From NCBI GenBank assembly GCA_003255065.1, contig QAOA01006962.1, forward strand, positions 379,069-443,068: DNA of 64,000 nucleotides, given 5' to 3'. Shown in pieces: positions 23,161-34,616 of this stretch. Numbering within the stretch: position 1 is the first letter of the stretch; each line of letters starts with the position of its first letter. A model generated the notes under the pieces. That model saw nothing but the letters and a program-made list of their open reading frames with translations. It was not told the origin of the DNA and searched no databases. Both the position numbers and the translations under genes were made by a program. Origin of the DNA: Cercis canadensis. Taxonomy: Eukaryota; Streptophyta; Magnoliopsida; Fabales; Fabaceae.

Positions 23161-23335
23161 TTCTTTCTTGCTCTCACTGCTTGTTACTTGTGACTATGGC
23201 TTCTCCAGGAAAGCATAGTTTGATCAAACTAATGAAAAATCTCTCAAAGCTAGATTCTTTCTTGCTCTCACTGGTTGTTACTTGTGAATATGGCTTCCCC
23301 AGGAAAGCATAGTTTGAGAAAACTAACGAAAACTC
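23161..23335 (-). repeat. 94-bp tandem duplication in the 5' leader of the LRR kinase
   Basis: Two copies beginning TTCTTTCTTGCTCTCACTG (23161 and 23255), the second cut slightly short. They lie 36-210 bp upstream of the kinase ATG, within the likely 5' UTR or promoter. Confidence 0.8.
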
Positions 23336-23650
23336 TATGCGTATGGGACTGGTAGTGGTAGATGTTACACTATCTAGCTCATCGAAAACGATGTTACTTT
23401 CTGTGCTCACGAGAGGGAAAAGAACATTTTAACAAAGTGGATTTTGATAAAAGCCAAAAATGGGTAACTATTACTATTAACTAGACGAAGGATGGGTATG
23501 TTAGACAAGTCCGTGATGAAGCAATTTGGTCCAACAAAAATTGCTTACCTACTGACAAATTCACACCGCATGCTAAGGTCTTTGCCAAACAAAAAACAAG
23601 TTGCTTTGTCCCTTTCTTGAGCCTCTTGCTGCCTCGTTCCTTCGCTTTCT

Positions 23651-23660
23651 CTATATAAAG
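23651..23660 (-). promoter_or_regulatory. Candidate TATA box of the LRR kinase
   Basis: The minus strand reads CTTTATATAG, about 530 bp upstream of the ATG. Position and sequence fit a TATA box with a long leader, but AT-rich DNA yields such matches by chance. Confidence 0.25.
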
Positions 23661-24051
23661 GTGAATTCATATGCTTTGTTTATGAAAATTTTGGAGAATA
23701 ATTTATGTGCCCTGAGGGTACTGTTTCCTTGTGAGAGCTTTGTACTTTTGTGATAATTCAAATGGGGTAAGAGTATTTTATTAGGGACACAATTATTAAT
23801 GATTCATAGGTGTATTGATTATGCTGCTACTAGATATATGAACAGGGGTATCTTGCCTTATTTTAGATAGAAATTTTACATGATAAAGGCAAATATTTCC
23901 AATTCATGTCGCTACAAAATGATATTATGTTTTCCCCATTTTTTCAATTTTATTTTTTAGGTTAAAAGAGAAAGGATGAGTTGTCTTTGTTTCTTTTATA
24001 TTGGTGAACCCAAACTACCAACATAATGAAAATAGTATATTTTCACTAAAA

Positions 24052-24082
24052 NNNNNNNNNNNNNNNNNNNNNNNNNNNNNNN
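24052..24082. other. Assembly gap (31 N)
   Basis: A run of N in the spacer upstream of the LRR kinase. Confidence 0.99.
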
Positions 24083-25364
24083 GGCTTTTGCTTATTTGAT
24101 GCTTTTCTTGGTTTCTTTGCAAATTCCTTGTAGCTTCATTATTGAATCAACCACTATAGGATACTACAAGGTCATTTCACTATTTTCTTGTACGCTTACT
24201 TTATTTATTAGATAAAGTAATTTTATATTTTATTAGATATAAAATATATTTTATTTTATTTTTTAAACAAATTTAAAAATAATTAATTTATACACATATT
24301 ATTTATAAAATATATAAAAAAAAACCTCCAATAATATATCTTAATATTTGATTCTCTTATGAAGTTAGTTGGATATCACTTTAGTACAAATACAATAACT
24401 GACACTGCCAGGTGTCCTAATATGATAGGACAGACGAAGAGGGTGCTTTTAAGGTGTAATGGATTGGGTGATTTTTTATTAATGGTAAGTTAGCCGTATA
24501 TATTTTATGTAATTGTATATTAGGACGGATAGTTATATTTATTACATATTAAAGCCCCACAATTTTATTTACGCTGTAAAAAAGAAAAGGGTAGTAGTGA
24601 AATATGGTTTTGGACTTCGAATAGCATTAAGTAGTGAAGAAGAACACCGATATTTGTTTGCCATTTTTTTTGTTTCAATTGGAAAGAAAATAATAATTTT
24701 TTGCTCATGAATATTGTCTGTTTGATTATTTGCAGTAAAATTATAACATTTAGGTAATTAAATTAAAAAATACTATACATATATAATTTTATTACTAAAA
24801 TATAATGTTCTGGTCAATGAGCTTAAAGACAGCATACCTCGTAATAAAACATTCGAATTTTTCAAATAAACTTCAGTGTCTTCAATAGTTCTTCCAAACA
24901 AACACGCCTACCAACCCCATTTCACAATCAATTGGAAACAGTGTTCACAATCTACTTTCCACGATTTCAACTGCTCACAATCTATATGCTAACACCACGA
25001 TTATTTCTTTCTCACTCCCTGTACAGTTCACGCTATTCCTTTCTCCCTAGCTTCAACAACTATTCTCTCAGCTTATTACATATAAATTAAATAGTTAAAT
25101 ATAACAAAGACATTTAGGACAAATATACTATTTCCAAAAGTTTTTGGTGTACCGAATATATTTCAATAAATTTGCTGGTTATCTTTATAAATTCACAAAA
25201 GCTACTCACATGGAAACTTCACCTCCATGCAAGCAACACCTACCAGATTTCTATTGGTCTCTCACTGCACTGTCAGTTGTTTTATTGCAATAACTTGTTG
25301 CATTAAAGTGGTACTCAAAGTTGTAATCTTGTTTGTATAACATAGAAGATGTTAGGCACAGGAT
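24083..25364. other. AT-rich spacer, no gene seen
   Basis: Low-complexity AT-rich DNA with only short frames lacking recognisable motifs. Confidence 0.6.
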
Positions 25365-25995
25365 TACTAAATTAATGTGAACTTATAATCACTCCTCAAT
25401 AAATATACGGTTTTACCACTTTGTTTTATCCAATAACTACATTTGAATTCTCGCAAGATTCTCACAAATTTTTCTCTAGCTAAATAGCATTACTCTTTAA
25501 GATTTACTTGTCTAATATGACAACTTAAAATGATCTTACATGTCATGGAATGTGTGAATCTGATGCACACTTAGTTGAAGTTAGTAAATTAATGTAAACT
25601 TATAATCACTCCTCGATAAATATACGGATTTACCACTTTGTTTTATCCAATAACTACATTTGAATTCTCGCAAGATTCTCACAAATTTTTCTCTAGCTCA
25701 GTAGAATTACTCTTTAAGATTTACTTGTTTAGTATGACAACTTAAAATGATCTTACATGTCATGGAATGTGTGAGTCTGATGCACACTTAGTTGAAGTTA
25801 GTAAATTATTGTGAAATTATAATCACTCCTTGATAAATATACAATTTTACCACTTTATTTTATCCAATAACTACATTTGAATTCTCGCAAGATTCTTACA
25901 AATTTTTCTCTAGCGTAATAGCATTACTCTTTAAGATTTACTTGTCTAGTATATATGACAACTTAAAATGATCTTACATGTCATGGAATGTGAGT
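25365..25995. repeat. Three-copy tandem repeat, ~217-bp period
   Basis: Units contain ACTTATAATCACTCCTC, then TTTTATCCAATAACTACATT, then CTTACATGTCATGGAATGTG. They start near 25381, 25598 and 25814, and the last unit is cut short. Identity between units is high by eye. No open frame runs through. Confidence 0.85.
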
Positions 25996-28061
25996 TAGTA
26001 GCACTTCTAAATTGCTTTTATGGGATGACTCTTTCTCCAGGGATCTTAAATATCATAAATTGTGTGAAATTTTTTATTTTATCATATTCATAATCTAAAT
26101 TGCTTTTATGGGATGACATATTTAAAGGAGATATTCATATTTTCCGTTATTGTATGTTGATGTTATTCATATAAATAGTTCAAAACATATTGATATGAAA
26201 AAATACATGACCCCTAGTGTTTAAGTATATTCAAATTTTAAGGTTGAGTAGGTTTTATAAGGATTTTGGATTAAATCTTGGCATATCTGTTCTTGGTGGT
26301 TGTGGTGTTACTATGGTAGCATTTTTTTTTTTTTGTGTAGTACATGAGAATGATAGTAAGGATAAATTACTCTAATAGTATTGAACAAGTATTATGCTAG
26401 TATTATTAACGATTTAAATATGTTCTCTTTTTCATATGAGATTTTTTTTTAAAATATATATAAATATAAATAATAAATTGTCATGTAAATACTCTATGTC
26501 CCGCACAAACAAACAAAAAATGAAAAATACATGAAATTATTAAATGTGTTATGACCCTTATATAAAACAAGTGATGAGTTTACCAATAATCATACTATAA
26601 GATATGGCATGAAATTTCACTATTGCACATGTTCTATTCTACTATCAAAAATAGTTAGATTGAACCAAACGGCATGTAGTTGAGTGATNTGCTTGTCACG
26701 TCAGTGTAGTATGGCATACTTACGTAGTATCATAGAATCCCCGTAATAATAATTAGACTTAAAACACCACTTAATAAATTACCCACACACAATACTAAAA
26801 GAAAAGACATTTTCATTAGTAATAAGGGTCCTTATTTTAAACTTCAACCATTCACTTTACATTTTGTGGTCCACATTTCAAGTTGAACTGTTTGATATAA
26901 AACTCTCAATCTTTACGCTAAAATCAAGAGAGCAAACACAAAAAAGGACAAATACAAAAATCGCAGGCTGCGTCTACAAGTTTGTTAATACATGAGATCA
27001 GCATATCAATGACAAATAGACAAATTATCATGTTGCCTCCAAAAAAATTCTAAAAGTACTCCTAAGTCCTAACTACCACATTCTCTAATCTATAGTTCAA
27101 GAGAATGAAACGGAATAAATCAAAATAAAAGAAATAATATTTATTAATGAACTGAATATAATGAATAAATAATTTCAATGATATCCTTCAAACTCTTAAA
27201 CCTAAAATAGGAAATAAAAAATATTACTCAAAATTGCACAAACACACTACAATTTTTGGATCAAATCCCAATATTCCCTTTAACCTAGAGAATGACAACA
27301 TTAATTATCTATTAAGATTTTGGCCAATTCTAAATTTAGTCCAAATTTGGCTACAACATGAACATGATAATTTTAAAATTATGTGTGTGTTAAAATTAAC
27401 AGTTAATTTTAAAATAAAATAAAATAAAAAGGTTGAAGTTAATCAAAATATAATAAATTAGGATAGATGTTACAATTTTTCTTGGGAGACATTATAATCA
27501 GACTTAAATCAAGATAATTTTGTGCAATTTTTTTTCCAAAAAGATTAATAGAAAATTATAAACTCCTCGTCCTTTTTTGTTTTTACAGAATAAAGAAAGA
27601 AGAAATCTTCAAATTTGAGATCAATAGGGCATCTGCGGCGGATTTANATGAAATAGTACTAGCATGGAATAATTTAATTGACTTTTCATGTTTTTTTTCG
27701 CTCTTATTGCTTTTAAGACCTCAGCTGATTTGACAACACATAACAGAAGAAATTCTTTTACTTGCTTGCTAGAAATGGAGGGATTGGGTTGATAGGGTTC
27801 ATACTTCATACTAAATTAAACTTTTCATTGCTCATCTTAGTTTAATTACTATGCTTTTTTGATCCGTCTAAATTTGGAGATAGCTCTATTACTCCTTTAA
27901 AATTTTAAATTTAAACTGAGTTAGTCTTGAATTTTAGACTCATTGCTAAGCTCTCATGAATCAGAGCAATCTAATGTAAGTCAAAAGAATTCAACACTAG
28001 TAAAAGTGACATAAATTGGATAAAACAGAAATTTTAAAGAAAAAGTTTGGGGAGAATAGCA

Positions 28062-28097
<36 letters not shown>

Positions 28098-28168
28098 NGT
28101 GAACCTTAGATAATTTTTAATTATTTTGCCTCACATAGAATCATTTTAATTAGTTTTGTAAGAGCTTT
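25996..28168. other. AT-rich spacer, no gene seen
   Basis: Nothing recognisable except homopolymer runs and single Ns at 26689, 27647 and 28098. The last N ends a long T-run (about 28064-28097). Confidence 0.55.
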
Positions 28169-28176
28169 ATAATGAG

Positions 28177-28580
28177 TTATGTTGCACGGATATTTTAAAA
28201 TTGGTGTCATACCCATTTTCAATACATACCGAAAACTTGAAACTTGTACTGGAGGAGGAAACTTATCTTGGCTTTTTTTTGAAAAAAAAAAAAAATTGGT
28301 ACATTTTGAAATGGCTAAAACACTCATTTGACCTTATTTTACACTTATTCTCTTTTCCCCTATTATCTTTGATCATTTCCAAACCCAATCATCATTTGAT
28401 TCTCTATTGAATTAAAAGAATATCGCATAATTTGCTAGTTGAAGCTAGTTTTTCTAGCTACCTTTGAGGTAATTATATATATATATAGTGTACTCATATT
28501 TTCATTTTTTAAAAAATAGTCGTATCGGCATTTCTTACCATACTAGGTACTAAACTCGTACTAGTACCCATACAACATAG
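28177..28580. mobile_element. hAT-like MITE, 404 bp
   Basis: A perfect 8-bp direct repeat ATAATGAG flanks it (28169-28176 and 28581-28588), the target size of hAT elements. The ends are imperfect inverted repeats: TTATGTTGCACGG at the left, and CTATGTTGTATGG on the opposite strand at the right. The interior (GGTACATTTTGAAATGGCTA and on) recurs at 33168 onward in the same orientation. No coding capacity. Confidence 0.75.
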
Positions 28581-28588
28581 ATAATGAG

Positions 28589-30267
28589 CTTTAAAACAAG
28601 AGTTATTTATATCTAAATTAAAAGTTTTAAGGGGGTTGATAGCACTACTTCCCCCCTAAAAAAAGAGGTCTACAGGGATAGCAATACTAGAACTAAGTTC
28701 TTAGTCCTAAATGAATACTAAGATATATGGTATCTCAATTGTTGGGTGTATTTTAAGTACTTCTTAGAGGTTTTTATTTTTCTTTGTATTTTCAATTTTA
28801 TAATTCCATTGTCAAACGTAGGTTTTAAGCATAACTTTATACTTTAGTTTCTCTAATTTTTTTTAAAAATATTATCCTGATTCTTGTAGCTTTAACTGTT
28901 TAAATTTAGTCTATCAAGTCTTATTTCCTTCTTATAGTTGTTGTAATTTAATATTTCTAAGTGATGTAAATTTCTTCAATTTCATCCCTCTCTATTTTTT
29001 TTTTATATATTTTTTGCTATAATTTTAGATTCAAATACAGAATTCATAAATTTTGAGGATGACCTAAATATTATTCAACTACAAGTCGTTTACTCAATTT
29101 CATCACTCTTTAAAAAATTTAAATATATTCTTTTATTTATGAATCTGCGTTTGATGATAAGATATCATGATATCATCGTCAGCTAATAATCTCATAATTC
29201 TCTTATGTAATTCTGGTCGCTGTATTTCTAATCCTTTCCCTTTGATTTGATATCATGTTTCTAAATATAATACAAACCCATAGAAAAATGGTTATCAGAC
29301 ACTACCTAACCCTTATACCATTCCATATTAGCAAGTTAGAAAATTTTAAGTATTAAAAATAAGTTTAAGTAGATACAGTTAAACTTAGATTATGTGTAAC
29401 TATACCATTGTAAGTCTCAGTGATGGTGTAGAGAGAGCATTAATCAACCCTAATCATCTCAAAAAGAAAACAAACTAGTACATATCTTATGTTGATTTGG
29501 GCATTGACTAATGAGTTAATCTTGAAAATGACTACAAATAGAATTAATAAACAATAAGTGAGTTTAGGTTATTTCTCTTTCTCTGGAAGGCAGGCAACGA
29601 CATGGCGTGTGCGTGATGGCACCGGCCATGCTCACAAGATCCAAATCTGGTTCACGAGACACACTTCTGTGAATTTATCAAAGTTAACGAAGCAGCCAAA
29701 ATAATAGCTGTTTATTTTGGGGCCACTTCTCCAACCTTCTATCTTCTAATTAGCTGTTTTCTGCTTCCTTTGTCCCCACTTTTCCATCTGATTTTATCTC
29801 ATCAATTGCCAACACTAACTATTGGATTCGATGGATGTCATGGGTGGGATTCCTGTGTCTTACTTAACTTTCATATCCTTCCCACTCTGACAGTTTCTTG
29901 TGGGATCCCTGAATTCTATCTTATTCACAATCCATTGCATATGTAAAAAGTTTTTGTTTTTTTTGTCCTTTACCTTCACGCGAAGAGGGGAGAGCATTTT
30001 TAGTGCTCTTTGGGAAAGTAAGGGATCAAGGTTAGGAATGGACAAAAGGCAGGGCCAAAAAGAGATTCTGTTTTAGTTTCGGGGATTGGGTTGGGATCAC
30101 ACTTTCCACCTCACGGGAATCTCTAAAATTTTTTAATACTAAAATACCCTTTATAGCACTTATATAGGGTACAATATATAAGGGTATGTTAATAATTTCA
30201 TATACATAATTGATAAAAGAAAAATCATTTATGACACTTATATAGAGTATATGTAATTGATAATAAG
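28589..30267. other. AT-rich spacer, no gene seen
   Basis: Only short frames. A somewhat GC-richer stretch at 29585-29680 (GCACCGGCCATGCTCACAAG) and the block at about 29820-30110 may be old transposon remnants. Neither has a recognisable domain. Confidence 0.5.
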
Positions 30268-30752
30268 TTTAAATATACTGTAGATTCCTGTAGTTTGAAC
30301 AAATTTTTAATTATGTTCTTATAATTTTTTTTAGATCCTTATAATTTAAATTTTTTTAATTGGGTCCCTGTTATTATCCCTCGTTATAAATTGGTCAATT
30401 TAGTGCTGACATAATAAATAACTTATTTATGTGACAATAAAAAAAAAATTTGACGTGACGTCAAAATAGTACAAAAATTGCTACCTTATTAACCTTTTTT
30501 ATGCATTTTTTTTAGCCAAAATTTGAAGAGATAGCACTTTTTGTGTCACTTTGGCACCATGTTAACTTATTTTATTGTCACATAGACAAGTTATTTGCTA
30601 TGTTAGTACTAAACTGACGAAGTTATAATCGAAGGTGATAATAGGAACTCAATTAAAAAAAAAAATTAAACTATAAAGACAAAAAAAAAATTATAAAAAT
30701 TTAATTCAAAATTTTTTAAAATTATAGAGTCTTGCAAAATATTTAAATTTTA
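30268..30752. mobile_element. Fold-back MITE with ~200-bp inverted arms
   Basis: The left arm (through AATTGGGTCCCTGTTATTAT and AATAACTTATTTATGTGACA) pairs with the reverse complement of 30545-30752 (AATTGAGTTCCTATTATCAC, AATAACTTGTCTATGTGACA) with moderate divergence. The spacer is short and no frame is present. The ends are approximate and no clear target duplication was found. Confidence 0.7.
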
Positions 30753-31554
30753 ATAATATATAAAATAGCCTAGTAACTTATCTGTGAATCATCGTTTTCC
30801 CCTAGGGATCGAGGACAGATGGAGATTTCTCCCCACCACTAAAGACGGAAATGGGGACAAGGGGAAGTGTTGAAGAGCAAAGGAGCATTCCTCACCCTTA
30901 CCCCATTGACTAGGGTGCCCTACCTCGTTGCCATCCCTGATAAAGCCGGGTATCAAACTCGTGACCCCAGAGGGCACTAATGTCCTTTGATCTATACAGA
31001 AAGTTTATTCGTGTGAGATCTCACCAATATCAAAAGAAAATTTATCCAAATTGACTTAAAATTTAAATAAATCTAGCAAAATTTAGATATTATTATATTT
31101 GTAAATGTGAAATAATATAAGAATAAAAAATATGTAAATACTAAAACTCTACTTATACTCTCATAAAAAATAAAAAAAAAATCTCTACTTATACTTACTG
31201 TCGTTCTCCCAATTGAAATCTAAGTAATGCAACATGCAGAAGCACAAAACTTTCACAAACTATATGAACATAAGAATAACTATGTATACATAATTTTTTT
31301 TATAATAATTAATTGTTGTGTGTATGTGGTGTGGCAAAAATTGAATTCAATTTATTCCACTAGATTTTGCCACATCACAATCTATATACATTTACATTGA
31401 TAAAATTTGTAATATTATTTATTCTCTAAAATTTAGCTGAACTATCTAAATCAAATTTTGTAGAATGTGTAATTTGTGTAAGTGGGACCACTAAAATTTG
31501 TACATATATTGTTCCTTTTTCTTGAAATCTCATTCATGTTAATCTAAGCTCATT
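30753..31554. other. Spacer, no gene seen
   Basis: AT-rich apart from a GC-richer stretch at 30795-30985 (GATCGAGGACAGATGGAGAT), which may be a retrotransposon remnant. No domain is recognisable. Confidence 0.45.
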
Positions 31555-32022
31555 GACCTGAATATTATATTTTAACAATAAAATTACACTTTTATCATAT
31601 TTTTTAATTTAATTACCTAGATATTACAATGTTTAAAAAATTAAAAACAAAAAAAAATCTTTTTAGACATGTAGGGACCACAAGTGACCACGTGAGACAC
31701 GCCAATAACTCATTGGTGTGTCCCTTCTTGCCACATGTAGGGACCACAAGTGACCACGTGAGATACGCCAATAACTCATTGGCGTGTCCCTTCTTGTCAC
31801 ATTCTTTTTTAATTTTCTTTTAATTCTTATAGACAGCTAAAGAAAGGACACGCAATGGGGTACCAACGTATTTGACGTTGACACACCACTTGATTACTGG
31901 CGCGTCTAGTAGTCTCCACTTATGTTTTTTTTTTTTTTTAATTTTTTTAAAATATAATATTAAGGTAAAAAAGTTAGAATGTATAATAAATATATAAAAT
32001 TGTTTCTGAAATCTATATTCCG
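31555..32022. mobile_element. Dispersed MITE-like repeat, copy A
   Basis: It shares the start (CATTGACCTGAATATTA), the core (AAAAAATTAAAAACAAAAAA, GACCACAAGTGACCACGTG) and the end (TTTCTGAAAT, TATATTCCG) with 44008-44406. The two ends are imperfect inverted repeats of about 100 bp. Boundaries are approximate. In this copy a 71-bp unit in the core is tandemly duplicated. Confidence 0.6.
31665..31799. repeat. Two-copy tandem repeat, ~71-bp period
   Basis: ACATGTAGGGACCACAAGTG through CACGCCAATAACTCATTGG to GTGTCCCTTCTTG occurs twice (from about 31668 and 31734), nearly identical. It contains the palindrome-like CCACGTGAG. Copy B of the element has only one unit. Confidence 0.75.
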
Positions 32023-32433
32023 CCCGTTGATCTATAATACCTCAAACTTGGGAGATTCCTGTTGGTGCAGACACAAGAGTTTCGTATATGTTAAGACCAC
32101 CCAATTCAACTGCATTACAAGATTTATTTATCGAAGAACAGTTTGACGGTAGCATCTACGTACATTTAAATTATGACATTTTTCTTTGATTATTCATGCC
32201 CATTTTTCCATATTTGATTAATNCTATATTCCGCCCGTTGATCTATAATAGCTCAAACTTGGGAGATTCCTGTTGGTGCAGACACAAGAGTTTCGTATAT
32301 GTTAAGACCACCCAATTCAACTGCATTACAAGATTTATTTATCGAAGAACAGTTTGACGGTAGCATCTACGTACATTTAAATTATGACATTTTTCTTTAA
32401 TTATTCATGCCCATTTTTCCATATTTGATTAAT
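32013..32433. repeat. 210-bp duplication split by a single N
   Basis: 32013-32222 and 32224-32433 are the same length and differ at two positions by eye, with one N at 32223 between them. This is the expected look of two overlapping contig ends, or two haplotypes, joined without merging. Confidence 0.85.
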
Positions 32434-32634
32434 CAGCATGAATGTTTTCGCGGACCAAGGAAGAAATTGAGTATGTTTAGCTGAAAAGCATAAAATTGAA
32501 AGAACCACAGCTTGATTTGCCAAATCCTTCTCAAACTTATAAAGTACACTAATAATCAATCTTGCAGATTTATTAACTAAGTTAAGCACAAATTTAAGCA
32601 ATTACAATACTGGATTTTAGATTGTGTTACAAGT

Positions 32635-32978
32635 CTCATATCGGTCTCACAAGTAATTCTAGGGGGATACTTTAGTCTAATAGACTCTCTCATCTAGCAG
32701 CTAATCTTTTGAGTTGAACTTTCTTCTTAGGCTAAAGACTTAATATGTGTGCTTTCATTGAGAGTTAGTGTCATCTAAAAGGAAAAAAAAAATGGCTATT
32801 TGGTGCCGAGAAGAGTTTGGAGTGAGAGCCACTCATGGGCGTCTGGCTTCTCAAGGGGTGGGCAATGTTACAAGTCAGTTCTACAAGTAATTTTGGAATA
32901 GTACTTAAGCTTAAGACTCTTTCACCTAACAAATTAGTCTTTTGAGTTGAAGTCTCCTCTTGGGTTTAAGACCTAACA
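32635..32978 (+). mobile_element. TRIM-like element with ~113-bp direct terminal repeats
   Basis: Direct repeats 32635-32747 and 32866-32978 both start TGTTACAAGTC. The right one ends CCTAACA; the left end is less clear. The purine-rich CAAGGGGTGGGCAA lies directly before the right repeat, as a polypurine tract would. The repeats are diverged, no primer site is certain and the flanks do not match, so it is an old element or a composite. Confidence 0.5.
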
Positions 32979-33069
32979 ACATGAGTGGCCAAAATCATAC
33001 AACCTACAATTTGGGTGGAAAAATCGAGACCCGCTTGACCCACATAAATTATCATCCCTACTGGTAATG

Positions 33070-33454
33070 TATCAAGGTATCCACTCCCCTAGTCGAGACG
33101 TACCAGAAACATACTCGAGGAAAAAACTCATCTTAACTTCTTTTTTTTTTTTTTTAAAAAAAAAACCATTGGTACATTTTGAAATGGCTAAAATGTCCAT
33201 TTTAACATTGTTTTACACTTATTCTCTTTTCCTTCATTAGCTTTGATCCTACACAAACTCAACCACCATTCTATTCTCTACTAAATTGAAGGAATATAAC
33301 ATAATTTGTCAATTGAAGCTAGTTTTTTCAGTTACCTTTGAGGTAATATATATATGATGTGACGTATTCATACTCCTATTTTTTAAAAAATAACCGTATC
33401 GGTGTTTCGTATCGTATTAAATACAAAATTTGTATTAGTACCCGTGCAACATAG
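33070..33454. mobile_element. Second copy of the hAT-like MITE family
   Basis: It aligns to 28235-28580 from GGTACATTTTGAAATGGCTA to the end CCGTGCAACATAG. The left end is diverged and no target duplication could be assigned. The 160 bp after it (33455-33640) are GC-richer with an open minus-strand frame of no recognised domain. Confidence 0.6.
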
Positions 33455-34146
33455 CCTTCGTCACACCCCTCTTCCCCATCCCAATCTCCTAGACTATCAC
33501 TATCACCATCTATCCACTCATCCAATCTTCCAGCCACCTTTCTTCCTGCCCATCCTACCTCCAGATTATCTGTTACGGAAATCATTCCCCAGTTGGGCAC
33601 CAAACCCAGGTTGCCCAACTTCATTCATATAATTATAAAGTAGGTGAAAGAAACATGCCCCGGTCTATGTTAAACCTCATGTACGCTATAGAAATTAATT
33701 GGCTTAGCACCAGCAGCTTCAAAAAGCATGTGCACAGTGTAGGATGCAGACACGAAAGAAAGATCACCCGTTTAAGCAAATGACTTATTTAATCCCTTAT
33801 GTAACAAGGGCTTATATTAGAAAATCTTATACAATAAACTCCTTTTAAATTAAGTTATTTTCTGTTTAGATACATAATTCAAAAAGAGCTTTCAAAATCA
33901 ATAAACTCTTTTTAAAAATATTTGAATAAATAATTATATAAGTGCTTATGTTGTTAAAATTACTGAAATAGGCATTTTACAAGCACTCATTAAAAAATTA
34001 CCAATTACAAGCACTCATGAATATCTCTTCCATAAATTGTAATTTCACATCAAATTCTCTAAAATGTATGAAAATGTTTGTTGAATATAGAATCAAATTT
34101 AAATAAAAGTATTAATTAATATGTAATTTATTTCACAAAAGTATAA

Positions 34147-34280
34147 TTTTTTTTTTTTGGTTTTGTATTAATGAACTGGGCAGTGCCCAACAAGAGCACA
34201 ACTTAAACAGACTAGAAAGGGCAAAGAAACCCTACAGCATCACCGACAACGAGGAGGTGGAGATCCGGCAGAGGAGAGTT
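34147..34280 (-). mobile_element. Truncated LINE 3' end with A-tail
   Basis: On the minus strand this reads AAGTTGTGCTCTTGTTGGGC, then CACTGCCCAGTTCATTAATA, then an A-run (T-run at 34147-34158). I recognise this as the 3' tail of plant LINEs, 5' truncated as is usual. No coding part remains. Confidence 0.45.
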
Positions 34281-34616
34281 CACGAAATAAGTTAAAAATA
34301 GCTTTTCAAAGTTAGTAAGCTATTCAGATAAACTTATCCAAACACTATTTTTATTTACATATAAGCACTTATAACAGTAGAGAAACTCCAATAAATCATA
34401 AGCTATGCTATCCAAACGAGGCATAGGTCAAATTTCAGAAAGATGAGACTCTGGCCTGATTTCTGGATAAAACTATCACTAAAGCACTATACAAATATGG
34501 ACTGTTCTGAACCAAAAATATCTTATGATGCTGTCAAAAAAGGGCGGCGGGCGGATGGATCTAAATCTCTATAAGTTAACATAAATGATATTCATAACCC
34601 TTGTAATGAATCTTGA

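Noticed and set aside
33376..33624. 82-codon minus-strand frame (MKLGNLGLVPNWGMISVTDN)
   Set aside because: It runs into the hAT-like MITE, has no recognised motif and no gene-like context. A remnant is possible but unsupported.
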